64,000 bases of DNA from Spirochaetota bacterium. GTDB taxonomy: Bacteria > Spirochaetota > Spirochaetia > Treponematales > Treponemataceae. Shown here one piece after another: positions 9,385 to 17,433 of this stretch (position 1 is the stretch's first letter; the number at the start of each line of letters is the position of its first letter). A program made the position numbers and the translations under genes. The notes below the pieces were generated by a model. The model ran no database searches. It saw nothing but the letters and a program-made list of their open reading frames with translations, and was not told the origin of the DNA. The stretch lies in NCBI GenBank assembly GCA_023398165.1, contig JAEWSQ010000012.1, positions 62,001 to 126,000 on the forward strand, written 5' to 3'.

Positions 9385-9466
9385 ATTCGATTTTGACATT
9401 CATCACTGTTTTTCTACTTAACCACCGTGATAGTATATCATAGAGAAACTTGAAAGGAGAACAGAA

Positions 9467-10399
9467 ATGGTAATACGTGTTGAAAATCTTGTAAAAAGAT
9501 ACGGAGATCTTGTTGCCCTCGATCATATAAGCCTGTCAATACAGCAGGGAGAAATTTTCGGTCTTCTCGGTCCCAACGGCTCGGGAAAAACCACACTAAT
9601 TAATTGTATTTTAGCCCTGCTTGAATATAACAAGGGAGAGATAGAAGTTTTCGGAAAACCTATGAACCCGGACAGCTATGAAAGCAAGAGAAAAATCGGC
9701 GTTGTTATGCAGAATGTTGCGGTTTTTGAAGAGCTGACCGTTCGCGAGAATATAGACTACTTTTGCGGCTTATATGTATCAGATAAAAAGGAAAGGAAGG
9801 GTCTTGTTGATGAAGCAGTTGCTTTTACCGGTCTTGAGGATTTTGTAAAATACTATCCCAAAAAACTTTCAGGAGGATTATTACGCCGTTTAAATATAGC
9901 CTGCGGAATAGCGCATAAACCCTCCCTCATTTTCATGGATGAACCGACTGTCGCAGTTGATCCGCAGAGCAGAAATAAAATACTCGAGGGCATTCAGGAA
10001 TTAAATAGAAACGGTGCGACTATAATTTACACTTCACACTACATGGAAGAAGTTGAACAGATCTGCACCCGTATTGCAATTATTGATAAAGGAAGAACTG
10101 TTGCAGAAGGAACCAAGGATGAATTAAAGTCCATGATAAAAACCACAGAAACAATAAACATAGAGACTGTAAATCTTCCAGAACATTTTATGAGTGATTT
10201 TCAAAAACTTCCCAATGTCTATAAGGCAGATACCGCACCCGATAAAATAACGCTCCGGTGCAGCAAGGGAAAGCATAACCTCATGCATGTACTTGATTTT
10301 CTTAAGAAAAACGAAATAGCTTTCGGACGCATATATACAGAGCTTCCGACTCTTAACGATGTTTTTTTGGAAATAACCGGTAAAGAGTTACGCGATTAA
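9467..10399 (+). CDS. ABC transporter ATP-binding protein (DrrA/CcmA type)
   Basis: 310 residues. Walker A is GLLGPNGSGKTTL (about 32-44), the signature is LSGGLLRRLNIACGIAHKP, Walker B is LIFMDEPTVAVDP, and the switch His is in TIIYTSHYMEEVEQ. The C-terminal 85 residues match the accessory domain found in drug- and polysaccharide-export ATPases. AAAGGAG precedes the ATG. It energises the two ABC-2 permeases that follow and forms an operon with them. Confidence 0.95.
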   Translation: MVIRVENLVKRYGDLVALDHISLSIQQGEIFGLLGPNGSGKTTLINCILALLEYNKGEIEVFGKPMNPDSYESKRKIGVVMQNVAVFEELTVRENIDYFCGLYVSDKKERKGLVDEAVAFTGLEDFVKYYPKKLSGGLLRRLNIACGIAHKPSLIFMDEPTVAVDPQSRNKILEGIQELNRNGATIIYTSHYMEEVEQICTRIAIIDKGRTVAEGTKDELKSMIKTTETINIETVNLPEHFMSDFQKLPNVYKADTAPDKITLRCSKGKHNLMHVLDFLKKNEIAFGRIYTELPTLNDVFLEITGKELRD

Positions 10400-10423
10400 A
10401 AGAGAAATCCTACAGGAGGCACA

Positions 10424-11566
10424 ATGTTTTTACACCTTTTTTTATACAGACTTAAGAGTTTATTCAGAACAAGATCCATTATTTTCTGGACAATGTTATT
10501 TCCCGTATTACTGTCCGTTCTTTTTAAGTTTGCTTTTGGAAGTACGTCAGAAATTATGGAAAAGTATAAAACTATACCCGTTGCGGCAGTGATGGAACAG
10601 CAAAACCCGGATAATGAGAGAGTTCTGAGCATACTGGGATCTGTTGAATTCTCAAAAGGCAATTCCATGTTCAAGGTAAGTACAACAACCCTTGAAAAAG
10701 CTCAAAAAATGCTTTTAGACGGAAGTATTGACGGAATTATTGTACTGGGCTCAGGAATCACGTTGTCTTTTACAAAATCGGATATTAATCAGAGTATTAT
10801 ACGGCAGTTTATTACACGATACCTTCAAACTGAACAAATTATTACTGATATTGCCGCAACTTCACCTGAGAATTTATCACAAACCCTATCTCTACTCGAT
10901 GATTCAACACAATACACGCAGAATGTAAGTGTAGGCGGAGAAAAATCTGATCCCATGCTTCAGTATTTTTATGCACTCATAGCGATGGCCTGTCTGTATG
11001 GAAGCTTTCTCGGGCTACAGAATTCACACGCTATTCAGGCAAATCTTTCACCTCTCGGAGCCCGCCGCCACGTTACACCGACAAACCGGAAGCTTCTTAT
11101 TATTGCAGACACCCTTGCAGCATATATCATACACTTTGTTTCTATAACACTGTTATACCTGTTCATACGTTTTGTATTAAAAATGCCTATAGGAACTCAT
11201 ACAGGCCCCTTCCTTCTGATCTGTCTTTTAGGAAGCATCATTGGTGTTAGCGTAGGACAATTTGCCGGTTCAATTGGAAGAAAGAGTGAAAATCTTAAGA
11301 TGGCATTAACACTCGGTTTTTCGATGTTGTCCAGTATCTTAAGCGGCCTTATGTATGCAGATTTTAAATATTACATAGGCAAGAATGCTCCAATAATTAA
11401 TAGACTAAATCCTGCAACGTTAATAACAGATGCTTTCTACAGCTTATCTGTCTATGATGACTATACGCGTTATACGGTATGCCTTGCGACTTTGGGAGTC
11501 ATGTCAGCTGTATTAATCATTATCAGTTACTTTTCGATCAAAAGAGGTAAATATGCCAGTATTTAA
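10424..11566 (+). CDS. ABC-2 type permease (first of two)
   Basis: 380 residues. One N-terminal helix (IIFWTMLFPVLLSVLFKF) is followed by an extracytoplasmic stretch to about 180 and then five helices (ALIAMACLYGSFLGL; LLIIADTLAAYIIHFV; LLICLLGSIIGVSVGQFAG; MALTLGFSMLSSILSGLM; ATLGVMSAVLIIISYF). This is the ABC2_membrane topology. AGGAGG lies before the ATG. It overlaps the next permease gene by 14 bp, and together they likely form a heterodimeric exporter. The substrate is unknown; a peptide antibiotic or similar compound is plausible given the neighbouring two-component system. Confidence 0.88.
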   Translation: MFLHLFLYRLKSLFRTRSIIFWTMLFPVLLSVLFKFAFGSTSEIMEKYKTIPVAAVMEQQNPDNERVLSILGSVEFSKGNSMFKVSTTTLEKAQKMLLDGSIDGIIVLGSGITLSFTKSDINQSIIRQFITRYLQTEQIITDIAATSPENLSQTLSLLDDSTQYTQNVSVGGEKSDPMLQYFYALIAMACLYGSFLGLQNSHAIQANLSPLGARRHVTPTNRKLLIIADTLAAYIIHFVSITLLYLFIRFVLKMPIGTHTGPFLLICLLGSIIGVSVGQFAGSIGRKSENLKMALTLGFSMLSSILSGLMYADFKYYIGKNAPIINRLNPATLITDAFYSLSVYDDYTRYTVCLATLGVMSAVLIIISYFSIKRGKYASI

Positions 11567-12713
11567 AACATTCATGAAAATTGTCAAAAAAAATAGAGGA
11601 ACTGTTATTATGTATCTGGCAATTTTTTTAGGGATTGCCATTCCTATAACTAAGTTAATTCCCGGAGCTTCAACTCCCTCATATTCAGATACTTCTGAAC
11701 CTGTGGCCGTTTTAGATTATGACAATTCGACTTTAAGCCGGGGAATAGTTGAGTTTATGAGAACTACCCAAAACCTTAAAGAGATAAAAACTGATAAAGA
11801 TTCAATTCAGGATGCTCTTTATTTTAGAGATGTTTCCTATATTCTTTCCCTGCCCGAGAATTTTGAAAAGGATCTTCTTGAAGGCAGGAATCCCTTACTG
11901 AATACAACAAGCATTCCCAACTCATACAGCGGCATATATATTAATATGCAGGTTGAACAATATATTTCATTCCTCCGTATTTATCTTGCAAACGGACTCT
12001 CAGCGGAAGAAGCGGTTTCTAAAACTGCTCAAGTAATGAATACAAAGGCAGACGTAAATCTTGTTAACGACGGTAAAAAGCTATCCCAGTCATATAAATT
12101 TATGTTTTACTATCAATATATTCCCTACATGCTGCTTGGGATTCTTGTACAGATAATCGGGGTTGTTTTTCTTTCATTTAATAAAGAAGAAGTACGTAAA
12201 CGTACCCTGTGCTCCTCCACAACACTATTTTCGCGCAATGTTCAATTGTTCCTCGGCTGTATTGTACTGGGATTAAGTGTTCTCATAATAGTTCTTAGTA
12301 TTTCTTTTATAATGTACAGCAATGAACTTCCAAAAAGCGGAGTTTTTTCATGGCTCCTTATTAACAGCCTTTCTTTTTTAACTGTAAGCATCAGTCTTGG
12401 TTTTTTAGTAGGATCAATTGTAAAAAGTGATAATCAGCTTTCCGCCCTGGCTACATCAATAGCAATGGTTTTTTCTTTTCTCGGCGGAATTTTTATTCCT
12501 CAGGAATTCATGAACAGCCAAATACAGCAGATAAGCAAATTTTTCCCGACATACTGGTATACGGTGAATAATAAGCTTCTCGGATACGCGCAAAATACCT
12601 TTGCCTTTGACCATATATCGTTTACACAGAATACCCTTATTCAGCTCGGTTTTGCACTTGCTTTTTTCACTCTGGCGCTGGCTGTCAGCAAACAACGAAG
12701 CAGCAGGAAATAA
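11553..12713 (+). CDS. ABC-2 type permease (second of two)
   Basis: 386 residues with the same plan as its neighbour: an N-terminal helix (TVIMYLAIFLGIAIPIT), an extracytoplasmic loop to about 185 (PVAVLDYDNSTLSRG is typical of YhgE/ABC-2 proteins), and five to six C-terminal helices (YIPYMLLGILVQIIGVVFL; LFLGCIVLGLSVLIIVLSI; LTVSISLGFLVGSIV; ATSIAMVFSFLGGIFIP; ALAFFTLALAV). The start codon lies inside the end of the preceding gene, so translation is coupled. Last gene of the three-gene ABC unit. Confidence 0.88.
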   Translation: MPVFKTFMKIVKKNRGTVIMYLAIFLGIAIPITKLIPGASTPSYSDTSEPVAVLDYDNSTLSRGIVEFMRTTQNLKEIKTDKDSIQDALYFRDVSYILSLPENFEKDLLEGRNPLLNTTSIPNSYSGIYINMQVEQYISFLRIYLANGLSAEEAVSKTAQVMNTKADVNLVNDGKKLSQSYKFMFYYQYIPYMLLGILVQIIGVVFLSFNKEEVRKRTLCSSTTLFSRNVQLFLGCIVLGLSVLIIVLSISFIMYSNELPKSGVFSWLLINSLSFLTVSISLGFLVGSIVKSDNQLSALATSIAMVFSFLGGIFIPQEFMNSQIQQISKFFPTYWYTVNNKLLGYAQNTFAFDHISFTQNTLIQLGFALAFFTLALAVSKQRSSRK

Positions 12714-12738
12714 TAAATTTTGTTTTTCTCTAAAGAAA

Positions 12739-12767
12739 TTGACACCAGCCGTATTTGCCCTTATCAT
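12739..12767 (+). promoter_or_regulatory. Sigma-70-type promoter of the chemoreceptor gene
   Basis: TTGACA (12739-12744), 17-bp spacer, TATCAT (12762-12767). This is a strong housekeeping-type promoter rather than a sigma-28 promoter, so the receptor is probably not in the late flagellar regulon. Confidence 0.65.
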
Positions 12768-12772
12768 TAAAA

Positions 12773-12797
12773 CCATTCCGGCGTAAGCCGAGAATGG
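12773..12797 (+). promoter_or_regulatory. Leader hairpin overlapping the ribosome site
   Basis: CCATTC-CGGC, loop GTAA, GCCG-A-GAATGG can pair as a ten-base-pair stem with one bulged A. The 3' arm contains the GG that begins the ribosome site GGAGG (12796-12800). Folding would partly hide the ribosome site, so translation could be gated by RNA structure. No trigger is known. Confidence 0.45.
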
Positions 12798-12806
12798 AGG
12801 ATACTT

Positions 12807-14444
12807 ATGAAAACAGGGTTATCAATGAAGCTTATTGCAGGTTTTTTATGCGTCGCCTTTATTACGTTACTGGTAGGCGGTGTCGGATACATCGGGTTAT
12901 CCCGGACAAACACGAGTATGCATGTATTAATCGGCGATAGCATACCTGCTGTTTTAAATCTGGAAGTAGTTATGGTAAAGCAGCAGGCATTAAAGGTTAT
13001 AACCAGAACACTAACCTCGCCATACCTTACAGATGAAGATTTTGAGCGGCAGTATACAAATTTTGAAACATTAAAGAAAGAACGTGCCGATGCGCTGGCA
13101 GTGTATCAGGCCTTGCCGAACACCGATGAAGAAGAGGTTCTGTATCAGGATTTTTTAAAGAAACTTCAGATCCAGATCGATGAAAACCTTATTTTCATGG
13201 AAAAGGTGAAAAAACTGAGAGAGAATAACACAGACCCGCAGCTATACGGTAAAACAGCTTCAGATATGGCAATTTCCGGTGCTGCACGAACCGCATTTGA
13301 TGATTCAATAGCAAGTCTGCAATCGCTTTTGGACTATGTAAAAAAATATTATGCCGATGAGGTACCGAAAGAAGCTATAAAATCAGCAGATACTATGGTA
13401 ATAGTTATCATTATTGCTGTAATAACCGGTTTTATAATTGCAATACTTATTGCATTTGCATTATCCCGCTCAATAACAAAACCGATTGTAAAAATCATTA
13501 ACGACCTAGCGTCCGGATCACGCCAGATAGGCAACGCCTCCGATGAGCTTTCCAACAGTTCCCAGCAGATAGCATCCGGAGCATCGGAGCAGGCAGCTGG
13601 AATTGAGGAGACGACAAGCTCCATGGAAGAGTTGGGATCTATCGTTAAGCATAATGTGGAAAACACAAGAGTAGCCTCTGAATTGTCTGCCAAAACATCT
13701 GAGACAGCTCAAACCGGCTCTCAGCATATGGATAAAATGCTTGTTTCCATGTCGGATATTGCTAAAGCTGCTGATGAGATTAAGTCAGTAATAGATGTAA
13801 TTGACGACATAGCTTTCCAGACAAATATGCTTGCCTTAAATGCAGCTGTAGAAGCCGCGCGCGCAGGAGAAGCGGGATTGGGTTTTGCCGTTGTAGCCGA
13901 TGAAGTTAAGAACCTTGCAAACCGCAGTGCTGCAAGTGCTAAAGAAACAGCTCAAATTATTAAAATGACGCTTCAAAAGACAACCGAAGGTCAGGAATTA
14001 ACAAAACAGCTCGACTCCATATTCAAAGAAATTGTTATAAATTCAAACAAGGCGAATGAAATGTCGAGAGAAGTCGAAACTGCAAGCAAGCAGCAGGATG
14101 AAGGCATTACCCAGATTAACCAGGCTGTATTGCAGCTCGATTATGTAGTTCAGCAGAATGCCGCAGCGTCTGAAGAGACAGCAAGTTCGGCAGAGGAACT
14201 TCAAAGCCAGGTTGATTCCTTAAACACAGTAGTAAACAGCCTTTCTACTCTCATTTTAGGTGAACGCAAATCTCAGCAGGATGCAGAAAAAGAAAATAAT
14301 CAGACATCTGCAAAGCCTGAAAAAACTATAATAGAAGCCGCTCTCCCAAAATCAGGCCAAAGCACTCAAAAAAAGACAACACCCGTCAAAGCTCTGCCGC
14401 CAAAAAAAGTGAATACCGATGATACACAAATAGAAGAGGTCTAA
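12807..14444 (+). CDS. Methyl-accepting chemotaxis protein
   Basis: 545 residues. Membrane helix about 8-30, periplasmic four-helix-bundle sensor about 31-195, second helix about 193-215 (MVIVIIIAVITGFIIAILIAF), then HAMP and the cytoplasmic coiled coil. The signalling tip is canonical: DIAFQTNMLALNAAVEAARA followed by GEAGLGFAVVADEVKNLANRSA. Glutamine/glutamate-rich methylation segments flank it (ASEQAAGIEETTSSMEEL and AASEETASSAEELQSQVD). The last 70 residues are a charged, proline-containing tail with no CheR-docking pentapeptide that I recognise. GGAGGA precedes the ATG. The ligand cannot be predicted. Confidence 0.95.
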   Translation: MKTGLSMKLIAGFLCVAFITLLVGGVGYIGLSRTNTSMHVLIGDSIPAVLNLEVVMVKQQALKVITRTLTSPYLTDEDFERQYTNFETLKKERADALAVYQALPNTDEEEVLYQDFLKKLQIQIDENLIFMEKVKKLRENNTDPQLYGKTASDMAISGAARTAFDDSIASLQSLLDYVKKYYADEVPKEAIKSADTMVIVIIIAVITGFIIAILIAFALSRSITKPIVKIINDLASGSRQIGNASDELSNSSQQIASGASEQAAGIEETTSSMEELGSIVKHNVENTRVASELSAKTSETAQTGSQHMDKMLVSMSDIAKAADEIKSVIDVIDDIAFQTNMLALNAAVEAARAGEAGLGFAVVADEVKNLANRSAASAKETAQIIKMTLQKTTEGQELTKQLDSIFKEIVINSNKANEMSREVETASKQQDEGITQINQAVLQLDYVVQQNAAASEETASSAEELQSQVDSLNTVVNSLSTLILGERKSQQDAEKENNQTSAKPEKTIIEAALPKSGQSTQKKTTPVKALPPKKVNTDDTQIEEV

Positions 14445-14456
14445 TTTTACAATACT

Positions 14457-14497
14457 TAAAAAAAGCTGATGAACCTCATGGCGCATCAGCTTTTTTT
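14457..14497. terminator. Bidirectional intrinsic terminator
   Basis: AAAAAAGCTGATG and CATCAGCTTTTTTT form a strong stem flanked by A and T runs on both sides. It sits between the convergent chemoreceptor and SGNH-hydrolase genes and can serve both. Confidence 0.8.
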
Positions 14498-14504
14498 CTC
14501 TCTA

Positions 14505-15218
14505 TTATGCTATTTTTACATTATCCCGCCGGGCTTCTTTTGTTATTTCAATAAGCACCTCTGCCATAAACTTATGACCCTCTTCATTCGGATGAATTCC
14601 GTCTTCGCAGATGAGGCGCTGATAATTATGTTCGGCAAGAAAGGCTTTTCTCATATCTATCATAAAACAATTATTTGTTAGAGCAAGTTTAGCCGCTTCA
14701 AGGGAATACATTTCGTGCCAGCGGTATAAATAATGTGCGTCGCCGAGCCAGTCTAAAATATAGGCCTCATCAAGACCGGCAGAAATTGTTTTAAAATAAC
14801 GGTCTGCTACTAATGGAGGAAGCGTCATAAGAATTGGCCGTATATTATTTTCACGTGCCAGATTTATCATATTCTGCATATGAGCGGTAAATTCTCTTAA
14901 CGGAGTATATGGCTGATGTTTAACATCCCTCAACCCGCAGACTTCTTTCCAGTTGTAATTGCAGTCGTTGCCGCCGAACTCGATAATTGCAGAATCGCAC
15001 TCAATACCGTTTTCAATATCGCGCGTCATTATGCTCTTTCCTTTCGTTATGGTACTGCCGAAGTAGCAGTGATTAATTACCTCTATGTCAAGTTCTTCGC
15101 CTGCTAGTTTAAGACAATTGTCATCGCATATTCCGAATCTTTTTCCGCCGTATCCTTGAACAATACCTTTTAAAATTGAATCTCCCCATACGGCAAGGGT
15201 TTTAACTCTTTGTATCAT
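14505..15218 (-). CDS. SGNH/GDSL-family hydrolase
   Basis: 237 residues with the four SGNH blocks: VWGDSI with nucleophile Ser14, a Gly-block in FGSTITKG, IIEFGGNDCNYNW (Asn) and DGIHPNEEGH with the catalytic Asp and His near the C-terminus. No signal peptide is evident, so it is cytoplasmic. Family members are esterases, lipases, thioesterases or carbohydrate deacetylases; the substrate is open. It is flanked by terminators on both sides and appears monocistronic. Confidence 0.85.
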   Translation of the reverse strand: MIQRVKTLAVWGDSILKGIVQGYGGKRFGICDDNCLKLAGEELDIEVINHCYFGSTITKGKSIMTRDIENGIECDSAIIEFGGNDCNYNWKEVCGLRDVKHQPYTPLREFTAHMQNMINLARENNIRPILMTLPPLVADRYFKTISAGLDEAYILDWLGDAHYLYRWHEMYSLEAAKLALTNNCFMIDMRKAFLAEHNYQRLICEDGIHPNEEGHKFMAEVLIEITKEARRDNVKIA

Positions 15219-15256
15219 ATTTATTAGACGCTGATATATCTAAAAAGTTGCATAAA

Positions 15257-15283
15257 AAAACCGCCTCACGATGAAGCGGTTTT
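15257..15283 (-). terminator. Terminator of hisB
   Basis: AAAACCGC and GCGGTTTT form an eight-base-pair stem with an 11-nt loop. On the minus strand the stem runs into a T-rich tract directly after the hisB stop. Confidence 0.7.
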
Positions 15284-15291
15284 CTTAATTT

Positions 15292-15909
15292 TTATACGAT
15301 GACGCCCTTTGTAGAAGGAATTGCGCCTCCGCGCCGTGCATCAGCTTCAACAGCCTGCCGTAAAGCGCGGGAAGCAGCTTTAAACAAACCTTCCATTTTA
15401 TGGTGGTCGCTTCTTCCCCGGAGGGTATCTAAATGAAGATTACATTTGGCAGTACTTACAAAACCCTGCCAGAAATCTTCGAAGCAGTCCGTCTGGAAAC
15501 TTGATTCCTTACCGTCCAACCCGATTGAAACAAGAGGAATACCTGTGAGCTCAGCATTGCACACTAGATACGGTCTTCCGCCGAAGTCGACTGCGGCTCT
15601 GCACAAAGATTCATCCATCGGATACAGGCATGAGCCGCTTCTATAAATTCCTGCGCAGTTTCCCAAAGCCTGTGCAAAAGCCTGCCCGAGAGCAATACCG
15701 GTATCTTCAATAAGGTGGTGCTGATCAACATCAAGATCGCCTTCAATTTTTCCGGATAAGTCAAAGAGGCCGTGTTTGCAGAAAGATGTAAGCATGTGAC
15801 CGAAAAAGCCGATCGGACAGTCAACCTTACACAGCCCTGTCCCGTCTAAATTAAGAGTTAAACTGATATCAGTCTCTCCCGTCTTTCTTTTAATTTCCGC
15901 AGTTCTCAT
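15292..15909 (-). CDS. hisB: Imidazoleglycerol-phosphate dehydratase
   Basis: 205 residues. Catalyses the dehydration of imidazole-glycerol phosphate in histidine synthesis. Both metal-binding His clusters are present: HHLIEDTGIALGQA (about 66-79) and GRSDHHKMEGLFKAASRALRQA near the C-terminus, together with GFFGHMLTSFCKHG. It is the monofunctional dehydratase and has no phosphatase domain. I start it at the ATG at 15909 (MRTAEIKRKTGETD), eight or so bases after AGGAG; an upstream in-frame extension to 15999 runs through hairpin DNA and is spurious. It lies downstream of hisG across a 300-bp run of hairpins. Confidence 0.95.
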   Translation of the reverse strand: MRTAEIKRKTGETDISLTLNLDGTGLCKVDCPIGFFGHMLTSFCKHGLFDLSGKIEGDLDVDQHHLIEDTGIALGQAFAQALGNCAGIYRSGSCLYPMDESLCRAAVDFGGRPYLVCNAELTGIPLVSIGLDGKESSFQTDCFEDFWQGFVSTAKCNLHLDTLRGRSDHHKMEGLFKAASRALRQAVEADARRGGAIPSTKGVIV

Positions 15910-15923
15910 CACCGTCTCCTCTA

Positions 15924-16215
15924 AAAAAAGACAAGGAGAAAACTTCAGTTTTCGAATTGTCTTTTTTAAGTACTTTCGCATCGCAGAGAGAAAGTACACT
16001 GTAATAATAAAGTTTGCAGCGCAAACTTTAGATGATAAAAAGCGGCGTTATTTCAGACGCTTTTTATCATACCTCCTCTTCTCGCCCTTTTTAAAAACTC
16101 GATACCCGTATATCTCAAAGGTGCCACGGATGGCACCGGGACTTTGCTTAACCCCCGGGAGTTTCCCTTCGGGAAACTCCCATGCCTAGATTTTGCATGG
16201 ATGCAAAATCTAGGC
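15924..16215 (-). repeat. Run of seven perfect inverted repeats between hisG and hisB
   Basis: There is no gene in this 300-bp stretch. Seven successive perfect stems can form: 15924-15934/15957-15967 (11 bp, with an inner six-bp stem 15938-15953), 15970-15977/15990-15997 (8), 16008-16017/16021-16030 (10), 16032-16044/16058-16070 (13), 16120-16126/16131-16137 (7), 16157-16167/16171-16181 (11, closing a TTCG loop), and 16184-16198/16201-16215 (15, two-base loop). The last overlaps the final codons and stop of hisG. All seven stem sequences differ, so this is not a copied repeat family. On the minus strand the last hairpin before hisB ends in TTTTTTT like a terminator. Likely roles are mRNA stabilisation, processing or attenuation; see findings. 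Confidence 0.85.
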
Positions 16216-17064
16216 TAAGACTTTGCGCAATTCATATTCCAGTATATCTGTTGCTCCAAGGCTCTTCAGTTTAGGTAAAAGGTTAGGCACTTCGCTTCTC
16301 TTTACAGCAATTTTTATTGCATACCCGTCATCGCCGTATAACGGGGAAACCGTCGGGCTTCTCATTGCAGGAATTCCTTTAACAAGTTCTTCAAACCGTG
16401 CCCGTGTCACATTCATCTCGAGCATCACGCGGTCGCGTGCATCGATTACCGCTTCAAAGAGCATTTTTAACTCCATAATCTTGCGTTTTTTTGCAGGATC
16501 TTTTAAAGCTTCTTTTGATGCAAACATGCGTGTCGAGCTTGTCATAATTGTATCTACAATACGAAGCCCGTTTTCCTGCAGAGTTCTTCCTGTAGCAGTA
16601 TTGTCTATAATCATATCCGCATCGTCAGGAGGGAATACCTCTGTTGCTCCGTAGGTCCTGACAATGAGTGAATCGTATTTTCTTTCATCGAGCCAGCATT
16701 TTGCAATTTTTTGGTATTCTGTTGCGACTATTACTGTTTTTGCCCTCAGTGCTTTTTCATCAAGATTCGAGGGAACCGCGGCTACAATCCTCACAGTGTC
16801 GAATCCCAGATCCATAATTTCTTCAACATCGGCTCCTGTCTCATCGATCCAGTCGCGTCCGGTAAATCCGACATCATGTGCTCCAAGCTCGAGAAGCTTT
16901 CCTATATTTTGCGGTTTCATAACCTTAGCTTCAAGATCATCCTGGTTTACCGTCGGGCGGTATGCGCGCTCCGGCAGTTTGATTGATATTCCTGCTCCGC
17001 TGAATAATTCTACCACGTTGTCGTAGATTCTGCCTTTTGGTAAAAGAATTTTTAATTTTTCCAT
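16210..17064 (-). CDS. hisG: ATP phosphoribosyltransferase, long (HisG_L) form
   Basis: 284 residues. First enzyme of histidine synthesis, joining ATP and PRPP; it acts in the cytoplasm. The catalytic part begins KLKILLPKGRIYDNVVELF and includes VGFTGRDWIDETGADVEE, ADMIIDNTATGRTL and DTIMTSSTRMFAS. The C-terminal 75 residues (LPKLKSLGATDILEYELRKV) are the regulatory ACT-like domain, so feedback inhibition by histidine is expected and HisZ is not needed. The start is the ATG at 17064 with GGAGG ten bases upstream. The frame stays open to 17196, but that part is leader DNA. Its stop lies in the first hairpin of the array that precedes hisB. Confidence 0.95.
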   Translation of the reverse strand: MEKLKILLPKGRIYDNVVELFSGAGISIKLPERAYRPTVNQDDLEAKVMKPQNIGKLLELGAHDVGFTGRDWIDETGADVEEIMDLGFDTVRIVAAVPSNLDEKALRAKTVIVATEYQKIAKCWLDERKYDSLIVRTYGATEVFPPDDADMIIDNTATGRTLQENGLRIVDTIMTSSTRMFASKEALKDPAKKRKIMELKMLFEAVIDARDRVMLEMNVTRARFEELVKGIPAMRSPTVSPLYGDDGYAIKIAVKRSEVPNLLPKLKSLGATDILEYELRKVLA

Positions 17065-17110
17065 AATCGGGTGTTCCTCCGGTTTTCGGGCAAGGAATCG
17101 AGGCGGTATA

Positions 17111-17169
17111 CTTTTACCGTCAGTGCGGTAAAAGATAAAGCCGAGAGTCCGGTTCCGGCTTTGCCGGAA
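17111..17169 (-). repeat. Two hairpins between the his attenuator and hisG
   Basis: CTTTTACCG (17111-17119) pairs with CGGTAAAAG (17126-17134), and TTCCGGC (17153-17159) pairs with GCCGGAA (17163-17169). They lie in the untranslated RNA upstream of the hisG ribosome site and resemble the array downstream of hisG. Confidence 0.7.
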
Positions 17170-17194
17170 TGCCCCCATATTTTTAAGTATCGAC

Positions 17195-17228
17195 AAAAAA
17201 AGCCGCCTACCTTACGGGTTAAGCGGCT
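17195..17228 (-). terminator. his operon attenuator terminator
   Basis: Read on the minus strand, AGCCGCTTA pairs with TAGGCGGCT (nine pairs including one G-T) around a ten-base loop and is followed by seven T. It lies between the leader peptide stop and hisG. The loop segment CCCGTAAGG (complement of 17210-17218) can instead pair with CCTTCCGGG at the end of the leader ORF (complement of 17267-17275) at eight of nine positions, a candidate antiterminator. Confidence 0.8.
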
Positions 17229-17260
17229 GATTTTTCTGCATTAATAAAACAGAACCAACA

Positions 17261-17323
17261 TCACTGCCCGGAAGGCTTTACATCGTGAGTATAATGATGT
17301 GTATGATGAAGGTTTAGTTTCAT
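17261..17323 (-). CDS. hisL: Histidine-rich his operon leader peptide
   Basis: 20-residue ORF starting MKLNLHHTHHYTH, with five His codons among codons 6-13, followed by an intrinsic terminator and then hisG. This is the classic architecture of ribosome-mediated attenuation. When charged tRNA-His is scarce the ribosome would stall on the His codons and leave the end of the ORF free to pair with the terminator loop. Otherwise translation to the stop covers that segment and the terminator forms. There is no Shine-Dalgarno; a promoter ending seven bases upstream suggests a leaderless start. It was too short for routine ORF calling, and I found it by reading the minus strand. Confidence 0.88.
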   Translation of the reverse strand: MKLNLHHTHHYTHDVKPSGQ

Positions 17324-17330
17324 GAATTTA

Positions 17331-17359
17331 GTGTAATAGTTTTTAGCAGTTTGTGTCAA
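17331..17359 (-). promoter_or_regulatory. his operon promoter, leaderless-type
   Basis: On the minus strand TTGACA (17359-17354) is followed after 17 bp by TTACAC (17336-17331), a weak -10 box. It ends seven bases before the hisL ATG, so transcription would start at or next to the start codon. TATTAC with a 15-bp spacer is the alternative -10. Confidence 0.5.
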
Positions 17360-17433
17360 TATCACAGATAAGTGTCATTTTGCCGTTTATATAGTATAAT
17401 AAAAGCAACGTAATTTTTGTATTAGGAATGTCA

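Noticed and set aside
16210..17196. N-terminal extension of HisG to 17196
   Set aside because: The extension crosses two hairpins, does not resemble HisG, and the ATG at 17064 has a ribosome site and a family-typical start.
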